In this document: positions 1 to 6,278 of the stretch, in pieces | Layout of the letters: every line of letters begins with the position of its first letter | How positions within the stretch are numbered: position 1 is the first letter of the stretch | Assembly (NCBI GenBank): GCA_903929925.1 | Contig: CAIYWO010000129.1 | Location: 1 to 6,278, forward strand | From: an uncultured beta proteobacterium | Lineage (GTDB): Bacteria > Pseudomonadota > Gammaproteobacteria > Burkholderiales > Burkholderiaceae_B | Direction: 5' to 3' | DNA: 6,278 nt | Notes under the pieces: model-generated | Databases searched by the model: none | Seen by the model: only the letters and a program-made list of their open reading frames with translations | What the model was told of the DNA's origin: nothing | Position numbers and translations under genes: made by a program

Positions 1-431
1 ACATTCCCTACAAAGGCACAACACCGGTCATCAATGACATCATTGGTGGTCGCGTGGAAATGATGTTCTGTAACTTGCCTGTCTGTTTGTCACTGATCAA
101 GTCAGGCAAACTGACAGCACTCGGCGTCACGTCCGCCAAGCGCTCACCGCTGTTGCCTGACGTTCCAACGATTGCCGAAGCAGGCTTGCCTGGCTTTGAC
201 GTGAGCGGTTGGTTCGGCTTGTTTGCGCCAAAAGGCACGCCACCGGACATCGTGGCCAAGCTCAATGCTGAGACGGTCAAAATCCTGAATGATCCTCAGT
301 TCAAAGAAGAATTCTTGAGCAAGGGCGCCGTCACGATTGGCGACTCGTCAGAAGCCTTTACCAAGTACGCGGCAGACGAACGCGTACGCTGGGCCAAGAT
401 CATTGCAGACGCAAAGATCACGTTGGAGTAA
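1..431 (+). CDS. Bug-family (TctC-type) periplasmic substrate-binding protein, 3' part
   Basis: This is the C-terminal part of an extracytoplasmic binding protein of the Bug/TctC family, which captures small carboxylates or related ligands in the periplasm, classically for TctAB-type tripartite tricarboxylate transporters. The reading frame is open from base 3 at the left edge to a TAA at 429-431, giving 142 visible residues; start, signal peptide and N-terminal lobe lie outside the window. Family hallmarks are an IPYKG segment at the edge (usually HVPYKG), then DIIGGRVEMMF, SGKLTALGVTS, LLPDVPTIAEAGLPGF and FAPKGTPPDIVAKLN, in the normal order, with the usual charged C-terminal helix. The frame continues upstream of the GTG at 54, so that codon is an internal valine. 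It converges on the dioxygenase gene with a 13-base gap. No TctA or TctB is visible, so the transport partner is unknown. Family assignment is secure; the ligand cannot be read. Confidence 0.93.
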   Translation, partial: IPYKGTTPVINDIIGGRVEMMFCNLPVCLSLIKSGKLTALGVTSAKRSPLLPDVPTIAEAGLPGFDVSGWFGLFAPKGTPPDIVAKLNAETVKILNDPQFKEEFLSKGAVTIGDSSEAFTKYAADERVRWAKIIADAKITLE

Positions 432-442
432 CGTAAACCGCC

Positions 443-478
443 GGCTAAGACTGTGATCGCATACCGCAGTCTTTAGCC
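443..478. terminator. Imperfect hairpin between convergent genes, possible bidirectional terminator
   Basis: GGCTAAGACTG at 443-453 pairs with CAGTCTTTAGCC at 467-478, with one bulged base. The stem can be extended inward by a G-T wobble (454/466) and a G-C pair (455/465), leaving a loop of about nine bases. It starts 12 bases after the stop of the left Bug gene and overlaps the TAG stop (445-447) and last codons of the dioxygenase gene, where a shared terminator of two convergent genes would sit. Neither side has a proper T-tract (only GGTTTACG on the minus-strand side), so it is not a textbook intrinsic terminator. It may instead stabilise 3' ends or act with Rho. The hairpin is seen directly; its role is inferred. 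Confidence 0.45.
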
Positions 479-1521
479 TGACGCGCCTCAAACTGCATGC
501 AGCGCTCGTCATGTTTAAAGCCACGTATGCCGCCCCGGACGGTACCTGGCTCACAGCTTCGGTACAAATCTCGCCAAGACTCAGGCATCTGATCACTATC
601 TGGTGGCGCAATCCAAAGCCGGTATAGCAATCTTTTTTTAGCTGGGTCTTCATGATCCACGAACTCAGTACGCGAATGCAACGTCACATGACTGCTAATG
701 ATCTGCACATCACCTGGCTCAAGCCACATCTCGTAAGCGACATCGGGGCGACGCATCACTTGATCGAATTGCTCCAACGCGGCGAATTGCTCGGGCTTTA
801 ACTGCGGTGCGCCTTCAATTTTTTGCGCGCTCCGCACACGATTCCAGTTCCAGCGACCAAACCACTTGCCCTTGCATTCTGAAAAAATCGGCATCACTAC
901 GTAAGGGCCTTCGTCGGGCGCCTGCTCGCCTTGACGGCTAAACGCAATGGGTTCATACAACCATTTAACTTGGTCCGGATATTCACGCACCATCACATCG
1001 TGTCCAGCCATCGAGCTACTGATAATGGTCTTGCCGCCAGACACCGCTTTGTTAAAACAGCTCAGAAAAATGATGTCGGACGAATCTGTATGAAAATCTA
1101 GATCCGCATTCGAGGAATAGCCCCTGCCTGTACCCGTTCGGTAATCCATCCCTGCATCACGTACGGCGGAGATGTATTGCGTCTCTTTGCCCTGCGGACG
1201 AGGGACTCCAGAGTGCAAACCAAGCCCCCACGTCAAAATCTCAAACTGATGTGCAGTGAGTTCTTCCCGTGGCAGACCTTTGATCAATGCGACTCCACGC
1301 CCGCGTTTGACCTCTTCTAGCGCAGCCGACAGGATCTGTAATGTTTTGCTCCAAGCAAAATCCGCAGGACTGTAGTCGAACAAGGTTTTATTGGTATCTG
1401 CGATGGCGATAACTGTTCGCACCATTTCCTGACGGGTCTCGTCGTCAACCCTAAATATCCACCGCTGATCGTTCTGCAGATCAGCTGTACGCCAATTTGA
1501 AGGGTGTTGTAAGGAAAGCAT
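445..1521 (-). CDS. TauD/TfdA-family Fe(II)/2-oxoglutarate-dependent dioxygenase
   Basis: A 358-residue cytoplasmic oxygenase of the TauD/TfdA (clavaminate synthase-like) fold. Such enzymes couple 2-oxoglutarate decarboxylation to hydroxylation of a substrate, often splitting off sulfite, an amine or another group. The iron-binding facial triad is visible: H144 and D146 in the FHTDSSD motif, and H282 in the LHSRTEF motif. R297 and R301 in KKRLLYRLW are four apart, like the two arginines of TauD that hold 2-oxoglutarate and substrate, although they lie about four residues farther from the distal histidine. RGYSS before the HxD motif and GGKTIISSS after it are typical of the longer TauD-like subfamily. 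The ATG at 1519-1521 is preceded by GGAG (1529-1532) at 7-base spacing. It is last in the minus-strand operon, 38 bp after the CHR C-half gene. The enzyme should be active; the substrate cannot be assigned, and taurine or 2,4-D should not be assumed. Confidence 0.92.
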   Translation of the reverse strand: MLSLQHPSNWRTADLQNDQRWIFRVDDETRQEMVRTVIAIADTNKTLFDYSPADFAWSKTLQILSAALEEVKRGRGVALIKGLPREELTAHQFEILTWGLGLHSGVPRPQGKETQYISAVRDAGMDYRTGTGRGYSSNADLDFHTDSSDIIFLSCFNKAVSGGKTIISSSMAGHDVMVREYPDQVKWLYEPIAFSRQGEQAPDEGPYVVMPIFSECKGKWFGRWNWNRVRSAQKIEGAPQLKPEQFAALEQFDQVMRRPDVAYEMWLEPGDVQIISSHVTLHSRTEFVDHEDPAKKRLLYRLWIAPPDSDQMPESWRDLYRSCEPGTVRGGIRGFKHDERCMQFEARQAKDCGMRSQS

Positions 1522-1559
1522 ATCATCGCTCCAACTTTTTGATTATCCGATACTCGAAA

Positions 1560-2150
1560 CTAAACCGCCAACATTCCACTAGCGCCCAGCACAGCCCCAA
1601 TCCCGAGCAACCAAAACATATTGATTTTGGTGCGCCACACAATAAGCGCCACCACGGCCGTCAACACCCACAGCGGCCAGTCGTGCACACCATCGGTGTT
1701 CGCTGTCGCCAGCAACCAACCTGACGCCACCATCAACGACGTCACAATTGGGCCCATGCCCTGCTTAAAGGCACGCACGGCGCGCAAATCCTTATTACGG
1801 TGCACCCAGCTCGCAGTAATGAAGATCAAGGTGGAACTCGGAACCAGAATCCCGATCATGCTGATCGTCGCCGCAAACAGTGCGGGGCCGAAACCGCCTG
1901 CATTCAGACCGATATTCCAGCCAATCAAGGCTACGAATAAAACGTTTGGTCCAGGCGCCCCCTGCGCGATCACGACTGACGCACTGAACTGTGCATCGGT
2001 TAACCATTGCTCCTGCGTGACAAGGTGGTGGTGTATTTCAGGCAACATCACCAACGGTCCGCCGACGGACGTCAACGAGAATTGCAGGAAATATCTTAAA
2101 AGATCAAACCAGTCCGACCACTGCATCACAATGCTGATTGGCGGATTCAT
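1560..2150 (-). CDS. Short-chain CHR (chromate) transporter, C-half protein
   Basis: A 196-residue inner-membrane protein of the CHR (chromate ion transporter, ChrA) superfamily, matching the second half of full-length ChrA. Short-chain CHR proteins usually come as two adjacent genes whose products act together. Seen here are the family signature SVGGP (residues 28-32), a conserved WLTDAQF (49-55), APGPN (65-69), and hydrophobic segments at about 15-37, 58-80, 88-113, 133-150 and 159-190. The ATG at 2148-2150 overlaps the TGA of the preceding N-half gene in an ATGA junction, and AGAAGG (2158-2163) lies 7 bases upstream, so the two halves are probably made together by translational coupling. 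A triple histidine (40-42) lies after the first conserved block. The family is named for chromate efflux, but many members lack a tested substrate; transport of another oxyanion or organic anion is possible here. Confidence 0.92.
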   Translation of the reverse strand: MNPPISIVMQWSDWFDLLRYFLQFSLTSVGGPLVMLPEIHHHLVTQEQWLTDAQFSASVVIAQGAPGPNVLFVALIGWNIGLNAGGFGPALFAATISMIGILVPSSTLIFITASWVHRNKDLRAVRAFKQGMGPIVTSLMVASGWLLATANTDGVHDWPLWVLTAVVALIVWRTKINMFWLLGIGAVLGASGMLAV

Positions 2151-2734
2151 GGCTTTGCCTTCTTCGCGGCATCTTTAAGCTTGAGGTACGCGATCACACA
2201 GCCAATACCACCGAGCCCGAGCAAGACATACGTCATCCGCCATTGCAACAACGCTGTACCGACAAAGCTTGCGATACCCAATATCGCGCACAGTACGGGT
2301 CCTAAGATATTATTTTTTAACCCGGACAATAACTTAATACCTGTTGCAGTGATCAGACCGGCAGCGACCGCACCCATACCACGCAAGGCTGCAATCACTT
2401 CCGGATGGTGTCCAAAAAATGTGTACGCAACGGCCAGTAGCAACACAATCACAGACGGCATGGCGAACATGCCCACCACCGCAGCGACTGCTCCACGCCA
2501 ACCAAAGTAGCGTGAACCGACAATGACAGCGATATTCAAAGCAGGCGGGCCGGGCATGGTGCGCGCTACCGCCCACTCTTCAATGAACTCTGAGCGGGTG
2601 AGCCATTTTTTCTTGTCCACCATCTCGCGCTCGATAAACGCGAGTACTCCGCCAAAGCCCTGAATGGCCAGGAGGCTAAAAGTAACGAACACCTCGCGTA
2701 TCGACTGCGGGCGAGGCCTTTCCAACGAAGTCAT
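2147..2734 (-). CDS. Short-chain CHR (chromate) transporter, N-half protein
   Basis: A 195-residue inner-membrane protein matching the first half of ChrA and forming a pair with the next gene. Motifs include QGFGGVLAFIERE (residues 25-37), WLTRSEF (44-50), the MPGPP turn (60-64) and VGSRYFGWRGA (72-82), in the order expected for a CHR domain. Hydrophobic stretches occur at about 15-34, 64-77, 81-106, 118-136, 142-162 and 168-184. The C-terminus is short and lysine-rich (KLKDAAKKAKP), which by the positive-inside rule suggests a cytoplasmic end. The ATG at 2732-2734 has GGAAG (2744-2748) 9 bases upstream. It begins 19 bp after the transglycosylase stop and its TGA overlaps the start of its partner. 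Chromate is the family's reference substrate; nothing here proves it. No ChrB-type regulator is visible in the window. Confidence 0.92.
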   Translation of the reverse strand: MTSLERPRPQSIREVFVTFSLLAIQGFGGVLAFIEREMVDKKKWLTRSEFIEEWAVARTMPGPPALNIAVIVGSRYFGWRGAVAAVVGMFAMPSVIVLLLAVAYTFFGHHPEVIAALRGMGAVAAGLITATGIKLLSGLKNNILGPVLCAILGIASFVGTALLQWRMTYVLLGLGGIGCVIAYLKLKDAAKKAKP

Positions 2735-2753
2735 GCTGCTTTGCTTCCAACGA

Positions 2754-3959
2754 TTAGTTACGTAAGGCTTTCAACACCCGTTGTCCGGCGCGACCATCCG
2801 CGGGCATGCCGACTTTAGCCTGAAAATCACTGATCGCCTTACGCGATACCGCACCGATCAAGCCATCGACTTCGCCGACGTCATAGCCGCGTTTAATCAA
2901 CAGCTGCTGAATCTCGCGACGCTCTGCACGACTTGTGCCCGCATCATCCGTGGGCCAAGGAGTCTTGAATGCCCCCCCGCCACCGATACGATCTGCTAAG
3001 TGTGCAATCGACAAGCCATAGGATTCCGCCGCGTTATAGCTATAGATCGCATCGAAATTGCGGAATACCAAAAATGCAGGACCTTTTGGCCCGGACGGCA
3101 ACAATAAGGCGGCTTGGGTCGCGTCCGTTACACCGGCACCCTTGGCGCGCGCTGCATCAATAGGCTTGATACCTGCAGCCGTCCATTGCGACAAAGGCTG
3201 CTTTGTGCGTCGACCCGAAGGGCCGGCGTAGTCCGCCGGGATCTTGACCTCGTAACCCCAGGCCTGACCCTTTACCCAACCCGCCTTCTGTAGAAAATTA
3301 GCTGTTGAGCCCAAGGCATCCGGAACAGAGTTCACGATGTCACGCTTACCGTCACCATCAAAATCAACGGCTAAACGTTGATAAGTAGTAGGCATGAACT
3401 GAGTCTGACCAAACGCCCCCGCCCATGAGCCCACCAATACCTCAGGCGCAATATCGCCACTTTGCAGAATACGTAGCGTAGCTAGCAACTCGCCCTTAAA
3501 GAACGCCTGCCGCTTATTCGCACAGACGAGCGTGACCAGCGAACGCACCAGTTCACGCTTGCCTTGTATACGACCGTAGTTGGACTCAACACCCCAGACG
3601 GCCACGATTACACGTGCATCGACACCATACTGTTGCTCGGCCCGCTGCAACACTTCGGACCATTTCTTTTGCATAGCACGACCATCGTCGACTCGCTCCT
3701 GATCAACCAGCCCCGCAACATAATCCCAAATCGCGGTACGGAACTCCGGCTGAAAATCAAACGCTTTCAACACATCAGGATCAGACTCAACACCCTTGGT
3801 TGCGCTATCAAACGTTTTGGCAGTAATGCCTTGCGCCAACACTTCTTTGCGCAGACCCGACACGCACGCATCAATGTTTTGAGCCTGACTGGCACCAGTC
3901 AACAAAGCCAGACCACTTAGCAAACTAGCAGCAAGAGATTTCGAGGTCAGCATGCCCAT
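2754..3959 (-). CDS. Secreted MltB-family lytic murein transglycosylase with C-terminal peptidoglycan-binding domain
   Basis: A 401-residue periplasmic enzyme that cleaves the MurNAc-GlcNAc bond of peptidoglycan, leaving 1,6-anhydro-MurNAc ends. A Sec signal peptide covers residues 1-26 (hydrophobic core, cleavage after ASQA); there is no lipobox cysteine, so it should be soluble, unlike E. coli MltB. The SLT-type catalytic domain runs from about 30 to 325: the likely catalytic glutamate is E125 in WGVESNYG, followed by SWAGAFGQTQFMPTTY (178-193), an EF-hand-like DFDGDGKRD (199-207) comparable to the calcium site of Slt35, and SYGLSIAHLADRI (313-325). After a glycine-rich linker, residues 345-401 form a PG_binding_1 domain (LLIKRGYDVGEVDGLIG). 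The first ATG shares one base with the upstream TAA stop (TAATG); the ATG at 3951-3953 may be the true start. It sits oddly between a metabolic enzyme and a transporter. Family assignment is secure; the reason for its position is unknown. Confidence 0.94.
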   Translation of the reverse strand: MGMLTSKSLAASLLSGLALLTGASQAQNIDACVSGLRKEVLAQGITAKTFDSATKGVESDPDVLKAFDFQPEFRTAIWDYVAGLVDQERVDDGRAMQKKWSEVLQRAEQQYGVDARVIVAVWGVESNYGRIQGKRELVRSLVTLVCANKRQAFFKGELLATLRILQSGDIAPEVLVGSWAGAFGQTQFMPTTYQRLAVDFDGDGKRDIVNSVPDALGSTANFLQKAGWVKGQAWGYEVKIPADYAGPSGRRTKQPLSQWTAAGIKPIDAARAKGAGVTDATQAALLLPSGPKGPAFLVFRNFDAIYSYNAAESYGLSIAHLADRIGGGGAFKTPWPTDDAGTSRAERREIQQLLIKRGYDVGEVDGLIGAVSRKAISDFQAKVGMPADGRAGQRVLKALRN

Positions 3960-5338
3960 TACCCGCGACGCATTTTGGCCATCAACGCCGTGACATCTGA
4001 CGCAGAATGCTTTTCAAGCGAAAGCAATACTTGTAACAATTGCTCAACGACAGCAGGATCTTGTCCCTCCGCGTTATGCCGATACTTAGCGATGATGTCC
4101 TCATCCGACGCTGGATTCTCTGGCTCACCCTTGGCCAGAGGCACGTCGACGCTATGGGTTGCACCCTGCTTTGTCTTCAACACGATCGAGGCGCCGCGGC
4201 TCGCGGGGTAGGCCTTCGTCCACTTGTCGTCGAGCGTGGCGTTGATACGATTCGCTAAGCCCTGGATCTCTTTATTCGCAACCACCGACTGCACATAGCG
4301 ATCCTCACCCACATCGCCGTAATAGGCAGCCATTGCAACTGAGTACGCCAGACTAAACTTCGCGCCTTCGGCTGAATCAGGAATTTCCTTCGCACCACAG
4401 AAACTAATCGCAACAGGATAGGTTGCGATATCAACCGATTCGATGTCTGCAAAGTTAAGTTGCTGTTTACGCATGATCTCTTGCACACCATCCACGGTGG
4501 GATGCACGTGACGACAGGCCGCATGCAGTTTGATGTACTGATCATGCAAATAGAAATGCGATCCAAGGCCTTCAAATAAGGCATCAAGTTTGACCTCATC
4601 AGCCATTGCTTTGAACAAGCCCTTCTGCCCCTCTAAAGCAGTCACTGGCCCATTCGCACCACGCTTGGCCAGATCGACAGACAGTACACCTGCCATAGCC
4701 GCCTTGCCCGGATGCAAGGGCTTGACCATCGCACCTTCTGTCAGAATCTGCAGCAAACCAGCACCTTGCAATGCTGCGATCGACATCGCACTCGACATCT
4801 GCTCTTTGTTCAAACCGCCAAGCACACCACAGGCTGCCGCCGCACCCAAGACACCAAGCGTACCGGTCGTATGAAAGCCGCGATTCAAGTGCGAAGGGTT
4901 CATCGCCTTAGAAATACGATTGACAATCTCATAGCCCATAATGATGGATAGCAGCAGCGACTGACCACTTGCCTTGTTTGCTTCGGCATACGCTAAGGCA
5001 GCAGGGATCACTGCGACACCGGCGTGCACACCTCCAAAACGATAGCCATCGTCCATATCGAGGGCGTGTCCGCTCACGCCGTTGCCAAGTGCCGCATGCA
5101 GCGCAGGGACTTTTGTTGAAGAACCAAAGAGTGTGGCCTCAGGCTTGCCCTGCAAATCCGCCAGATAATCAATCATCATCTTGGGGAAGTCCATCTTCAG
5201 ACCTGCGATCGCAACACCCACTAAGTCGACGACCAAAAGCTTGGACTTGTGTACGACCTCAGAAGGAATCTGATTGTATTTGCCCGCGCAGAAATAGTCC
5301 GCGAATGTTTGCAAAATGGTCTGTTCTTTAGTGTTCAT
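3959..5338 (-). CDS. MmgE/PrpD family protein (2-methylcitrate dehydratase-like)
   Basis: A 459-residue cytoplasmic enzyme of the MmgE/PrpD family, which includes 2-methylcitrate dehydratase (PrpD), cis-aconitate decarboxylase (IRG1/CadA) and iminodisuccinate epimerase. All handle di- or tricarboxylic acids without an iron-sulfur cluster. Length is normal and both domains are present. Conserved blocks: GHALDMDDGY (residues 90-99) with H105 in FGGVHAG; GFHTTGTLG (154-162); MVKPLHPGKAA (204-214); and KLHAACRHVHP (270-280). D94, H105, H156, K206 and K270 appear to match active-site positions described for IRG1, by motif reading rather than a full alignment. The ATG at 5336-5338 has GGAAG (5346-5350) at 7-base spacing. 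It follows a Bug-family gene by 39 bp, a common pairing in Burkholderiales. No prpB or prpC is visible, so the methylcitrate cycle is not supported and the substrate stays open. Confidence 0.92.
   Translation of the reverse strand: MNTKEQTILQTFADYFCAGKYNQIPSEVVHKSKLLVVDLVGVAIAGLKMDFPKMMIDYLADLQGKPEATLFGSSTKVPALHAALGNGVSGHALDMDDGYRFGGVHAGVAVIPAALAYAEANKASGQSLLLSIIMGYEIVNRISKAMNPSHLNRGFHTTGTLGVLGAAAACGVLGGLNKEQMSSAMSIAALQGAGLLQILTEGAMVKPLHPGKAAMAGVLSVDLAKRGANGPVTALEGQKGLFKAMADEVKLDALFEGLGSHFYLHDQYIKLHAACRHVHPTVDGVQEIMRKQQLNFADIESVDIATYPVAISFCGAKEIPDSAEGAKFSLAYSVAMAAYYGDVGEDRYVQSVVANKEIQGLANRINATLDDKWTKAYPASRGASIVLKTKQGATHSVDVPLAKGEPENPASDEDIIAKYRHNAEGQDPAVVEQLLQVLLSLEKHSASDVTALMAKMRRG
3962..3964 (-). 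promoter_or_regulatory. Shine-Dalgarno-like GGG favouring the second ATG of the transglycosylase
   Basis: On the minus strand the junction reads CGGGTAATGGGCATG. The GGG core (3962-3964) is only 2 bases from the first ATG (3957-3959) but 8 bases from the in-frame ATG at 3951-3953. Other starts in this operon have spacings of 7 to 9 bases. Starting at the second ATG would remove two residues from the signal peptide, leaving MLTSKS as a normal n-region, and would place the start 5 bases past the stop of the MmgE/PrpD gene. The spacing is seen; the preference is inferred. Confidence 0.4.
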
Positions 5339-5377
5339 AACGAAGCTTCCGAAAATCAGTTAATCAATATACGTAAA

Positions 5378-6278
5378 TTAGTTATTAGCCTGGATATTGG
5401 CTTCACGCGCCACTTTGCGCCATTTTTCAACTTCAGTTTTTACATAGGCAGCAGTCTGCTCTGGGCTATAGGGCATTGGCTCAGCGCCTTCCTTAGCAAA
5501 CAACTCCTGCATATCCGCATCTTGGCTCACCTCACGGATAGCCTTGTTCAAATAATTGACAACGGCAGAGGGTGTTTTGGCGGGTGCGAACACCACCCAC
5601 CACACGTCGACCTCGTACCCTGGCAACAACTGCGCAGCGGGTGGGACGTCAGGCAAAAATTTTGATTTCTCTAGGGATGTGACAGCGATCGGTCTGACTT
5701 GTCCAGATTTGATCTGACCACCGACCGAGGCTAGTGTCGTAATCATGTAATCGATATTGCCCCCGATCATATTGACGAGCGAGGCAGCAATCCCTTGATA
5801 CGGGACATGCAAGGCCTGTGTACCCGAAGCTGCTTTAAGGTATTCAACACTTAACTGGCCGATAGAACCAATCCCAGCCGAACTGTAATTCACCTTGTTG
5901 TTTTTATCTTTGGTCGCATCGAGCAACTGCTGCAAAGTCATATAGGGTGTTTTGTTCCCCACGATCAAGACCATCGCACCTTTTGCAACCAGTGCAACAG
6001 GCCTGAACGATGTAACGGGATCAAACGGCAAGTTGGGTCTAACGGCCGCGTTTGTTGCGATCGAGGTCGATATCAACAGCAGTGTTGAGCCGTCTGGTTC
6101 CGACTTGGCGACCATGTCTGAGCCAATACTGCCGCCTGCACCAGGCTTATTCTCGACCACCATCGTTACGCCAAGTTTGGACGATAGCTTCTGCGCGAGA
6201 GCACGGGCATATACATCGTTGCTTCCACCTGGTGCGAAAGGCACGATTAACTTAATCACTTTCGGTAACGTGGGCTCT
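5378..6278 (-). CDS. Bug-family (TctC-type) periplasmic substrate-binding protein, 5' end outside window
   Basis: Nearly all of the mature part of a Bug-family binding protein, expected in the periplasm and holding a small carboxylate or related ligand between two lobes. The first possible start in the window is the GTG at 6257-6259, but the frame stays open to the edge (EPTLPK before it) and the signal peptide is missing, so the real start lies beyond 6278. Hallmarks: LIVPFAPGGSND (about 6245-6215), ENKPGAGGSIGSD, SEPDGSTLLL, HVPYQGIAASLVNMIGGNIDY, SGQVRPIAVTS, FLPDVPPAAQLLPGYEV and FAPAKTPSAVVNYLN. The TAA is at 5378-5380. It is upstream of, and probably co-transcribed with, the MmgE/PrpD gene, suggesting it delivers that enzyme's substrate or a precursor. 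It differs clearly from the Bug protein at the left edge, so the two are not a recent duplication. No TctAB genes are visible. Confidence 0.93.
   Translation of the reverse strand, partial: EPTLPKVIKLIVPFAPGGSNDVYARALAQKLSSKLGVTMVVENKPGAGGSIGSDMVAKSEPDGSTLLLISTSIATNAAVRPNLPFDPVTSFRPVALVAKGAMVLIVGNKTPYMTLQQLLDATKDKNNKVNYSSAGIGSIGQLSVEYLKAASGTQALHVPYQGIAASLVNMIGGNIDYMITTLASVGGQIKSGQVRPIAVTSLEKSKFLPDVPPAAQLLPGYEVDVWWVVFAPAKTPSAVVNYLNKAIREVSQDADMQELFAKEGAEPMPYSPEQTAAYVKTEVEKWRKVAREANIQANN

Noticed and set aside
633..639. Seven-T run (A7 on the coding strand) in the dioxygenase gene, between H282 and R297, as a programmed frameshift site.
   Set aside because: The frame continues correctly through it and encodes the expected KKRLLYRLW motif. 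The alternative frame gives no recognisable domain, and no stimulating structure was found.
1522..1559. 38-base gap before the dioxygenase gene, as a site for a separate promoter or terminator.
   Set aside because: Apart from a good ribosome binding site, no hairpin or promoter-like pair of boxes was seen.
1621..2178. Long open frame of 185 codons on the + strand, opposite the CHR C-half gene.
   Set aside because: It lies antisense to a well-supported membrane protein gene, its translation resembles no known family and has a composition typical of a shadow frame.
5339..5377. AT-rich gap between the Bug and MmgE/PrpD genes, with a TATATT that could be a -10 box.
   Set aside because: No convincing -35 element lies at 16-18 bases upstream, and the short gap suits an operon junction. 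Not strong enough to call a promoter.
6257..6259. GTG as the start of the right-hand Bug gene.
   Set aside because: The frame is open further to the window edge, and a start here would leave the protein with no signal peptide, which a periplasmic binding protein needs. The residues before it look like a normal mature N-terminus.

Overview
The window looks like a chromosomal segment from a betaproteobacterium of the order Burkholderiales, probably Alcaligenaceae-like. The evidence is two Bug-family (TctC-type) periplasmic binding proteins, a family greatly expanded in Bordetella, Achromobacter, Cupriavidus and relatives, together with an MmgE/PrpD enzyme and a two-gene CHR transporter. Base composition looks close to 50% GC by eye, moderate for that order. 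No RNA gene, insertion sequence, CRISPR array or phage gene was recognised, and no stretch over 300 bases lacks a gene.

Layout from left to right: (1) the 3' part of a Bug-family gene on the + strand, cut by the left edge and ending at 431; (2) a 13-base gap, then six minus-strand genes that fill the rest. In transcription order (right to left) these are a second Bug-family protein (5' end cut by the right edge), an MmgE/PrpD-family enzyme, a secreted MltB-type lytic murein transglycosylase with a C-terminal peptidoglycan-binding domain, the N-half and C-half proteins of a short-chain CHR (chromate) transporter, and a TauD/TfdA-type Fe(II)/2-oxoglutarate dioxygenase. Gaps are 39 bp, a TAATG junction, 19 bp, an ATGA overlap and 38 bp, so one leftward operon is likely. 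An imperfect hairpin at 443-478, overlapping the dioxygenase stop codon, separates it from the converging + strand Bug gene.

How the genes may work together (inference): the Bug protein, MmgE/PrpD enzyme and dioxygenase fit uptake and breakdown of an organic acid or sulfonate-like compound whose identity the sequence does not reveal. The CHR pair could export or import an anion. The lytic transglycosylase acts on the cell wall and has no obvious link to catabolism, so it is the odd member. Each family is known; the unusual part is the combination and its tight coupling. I found no clear evidence of a wholly new system.
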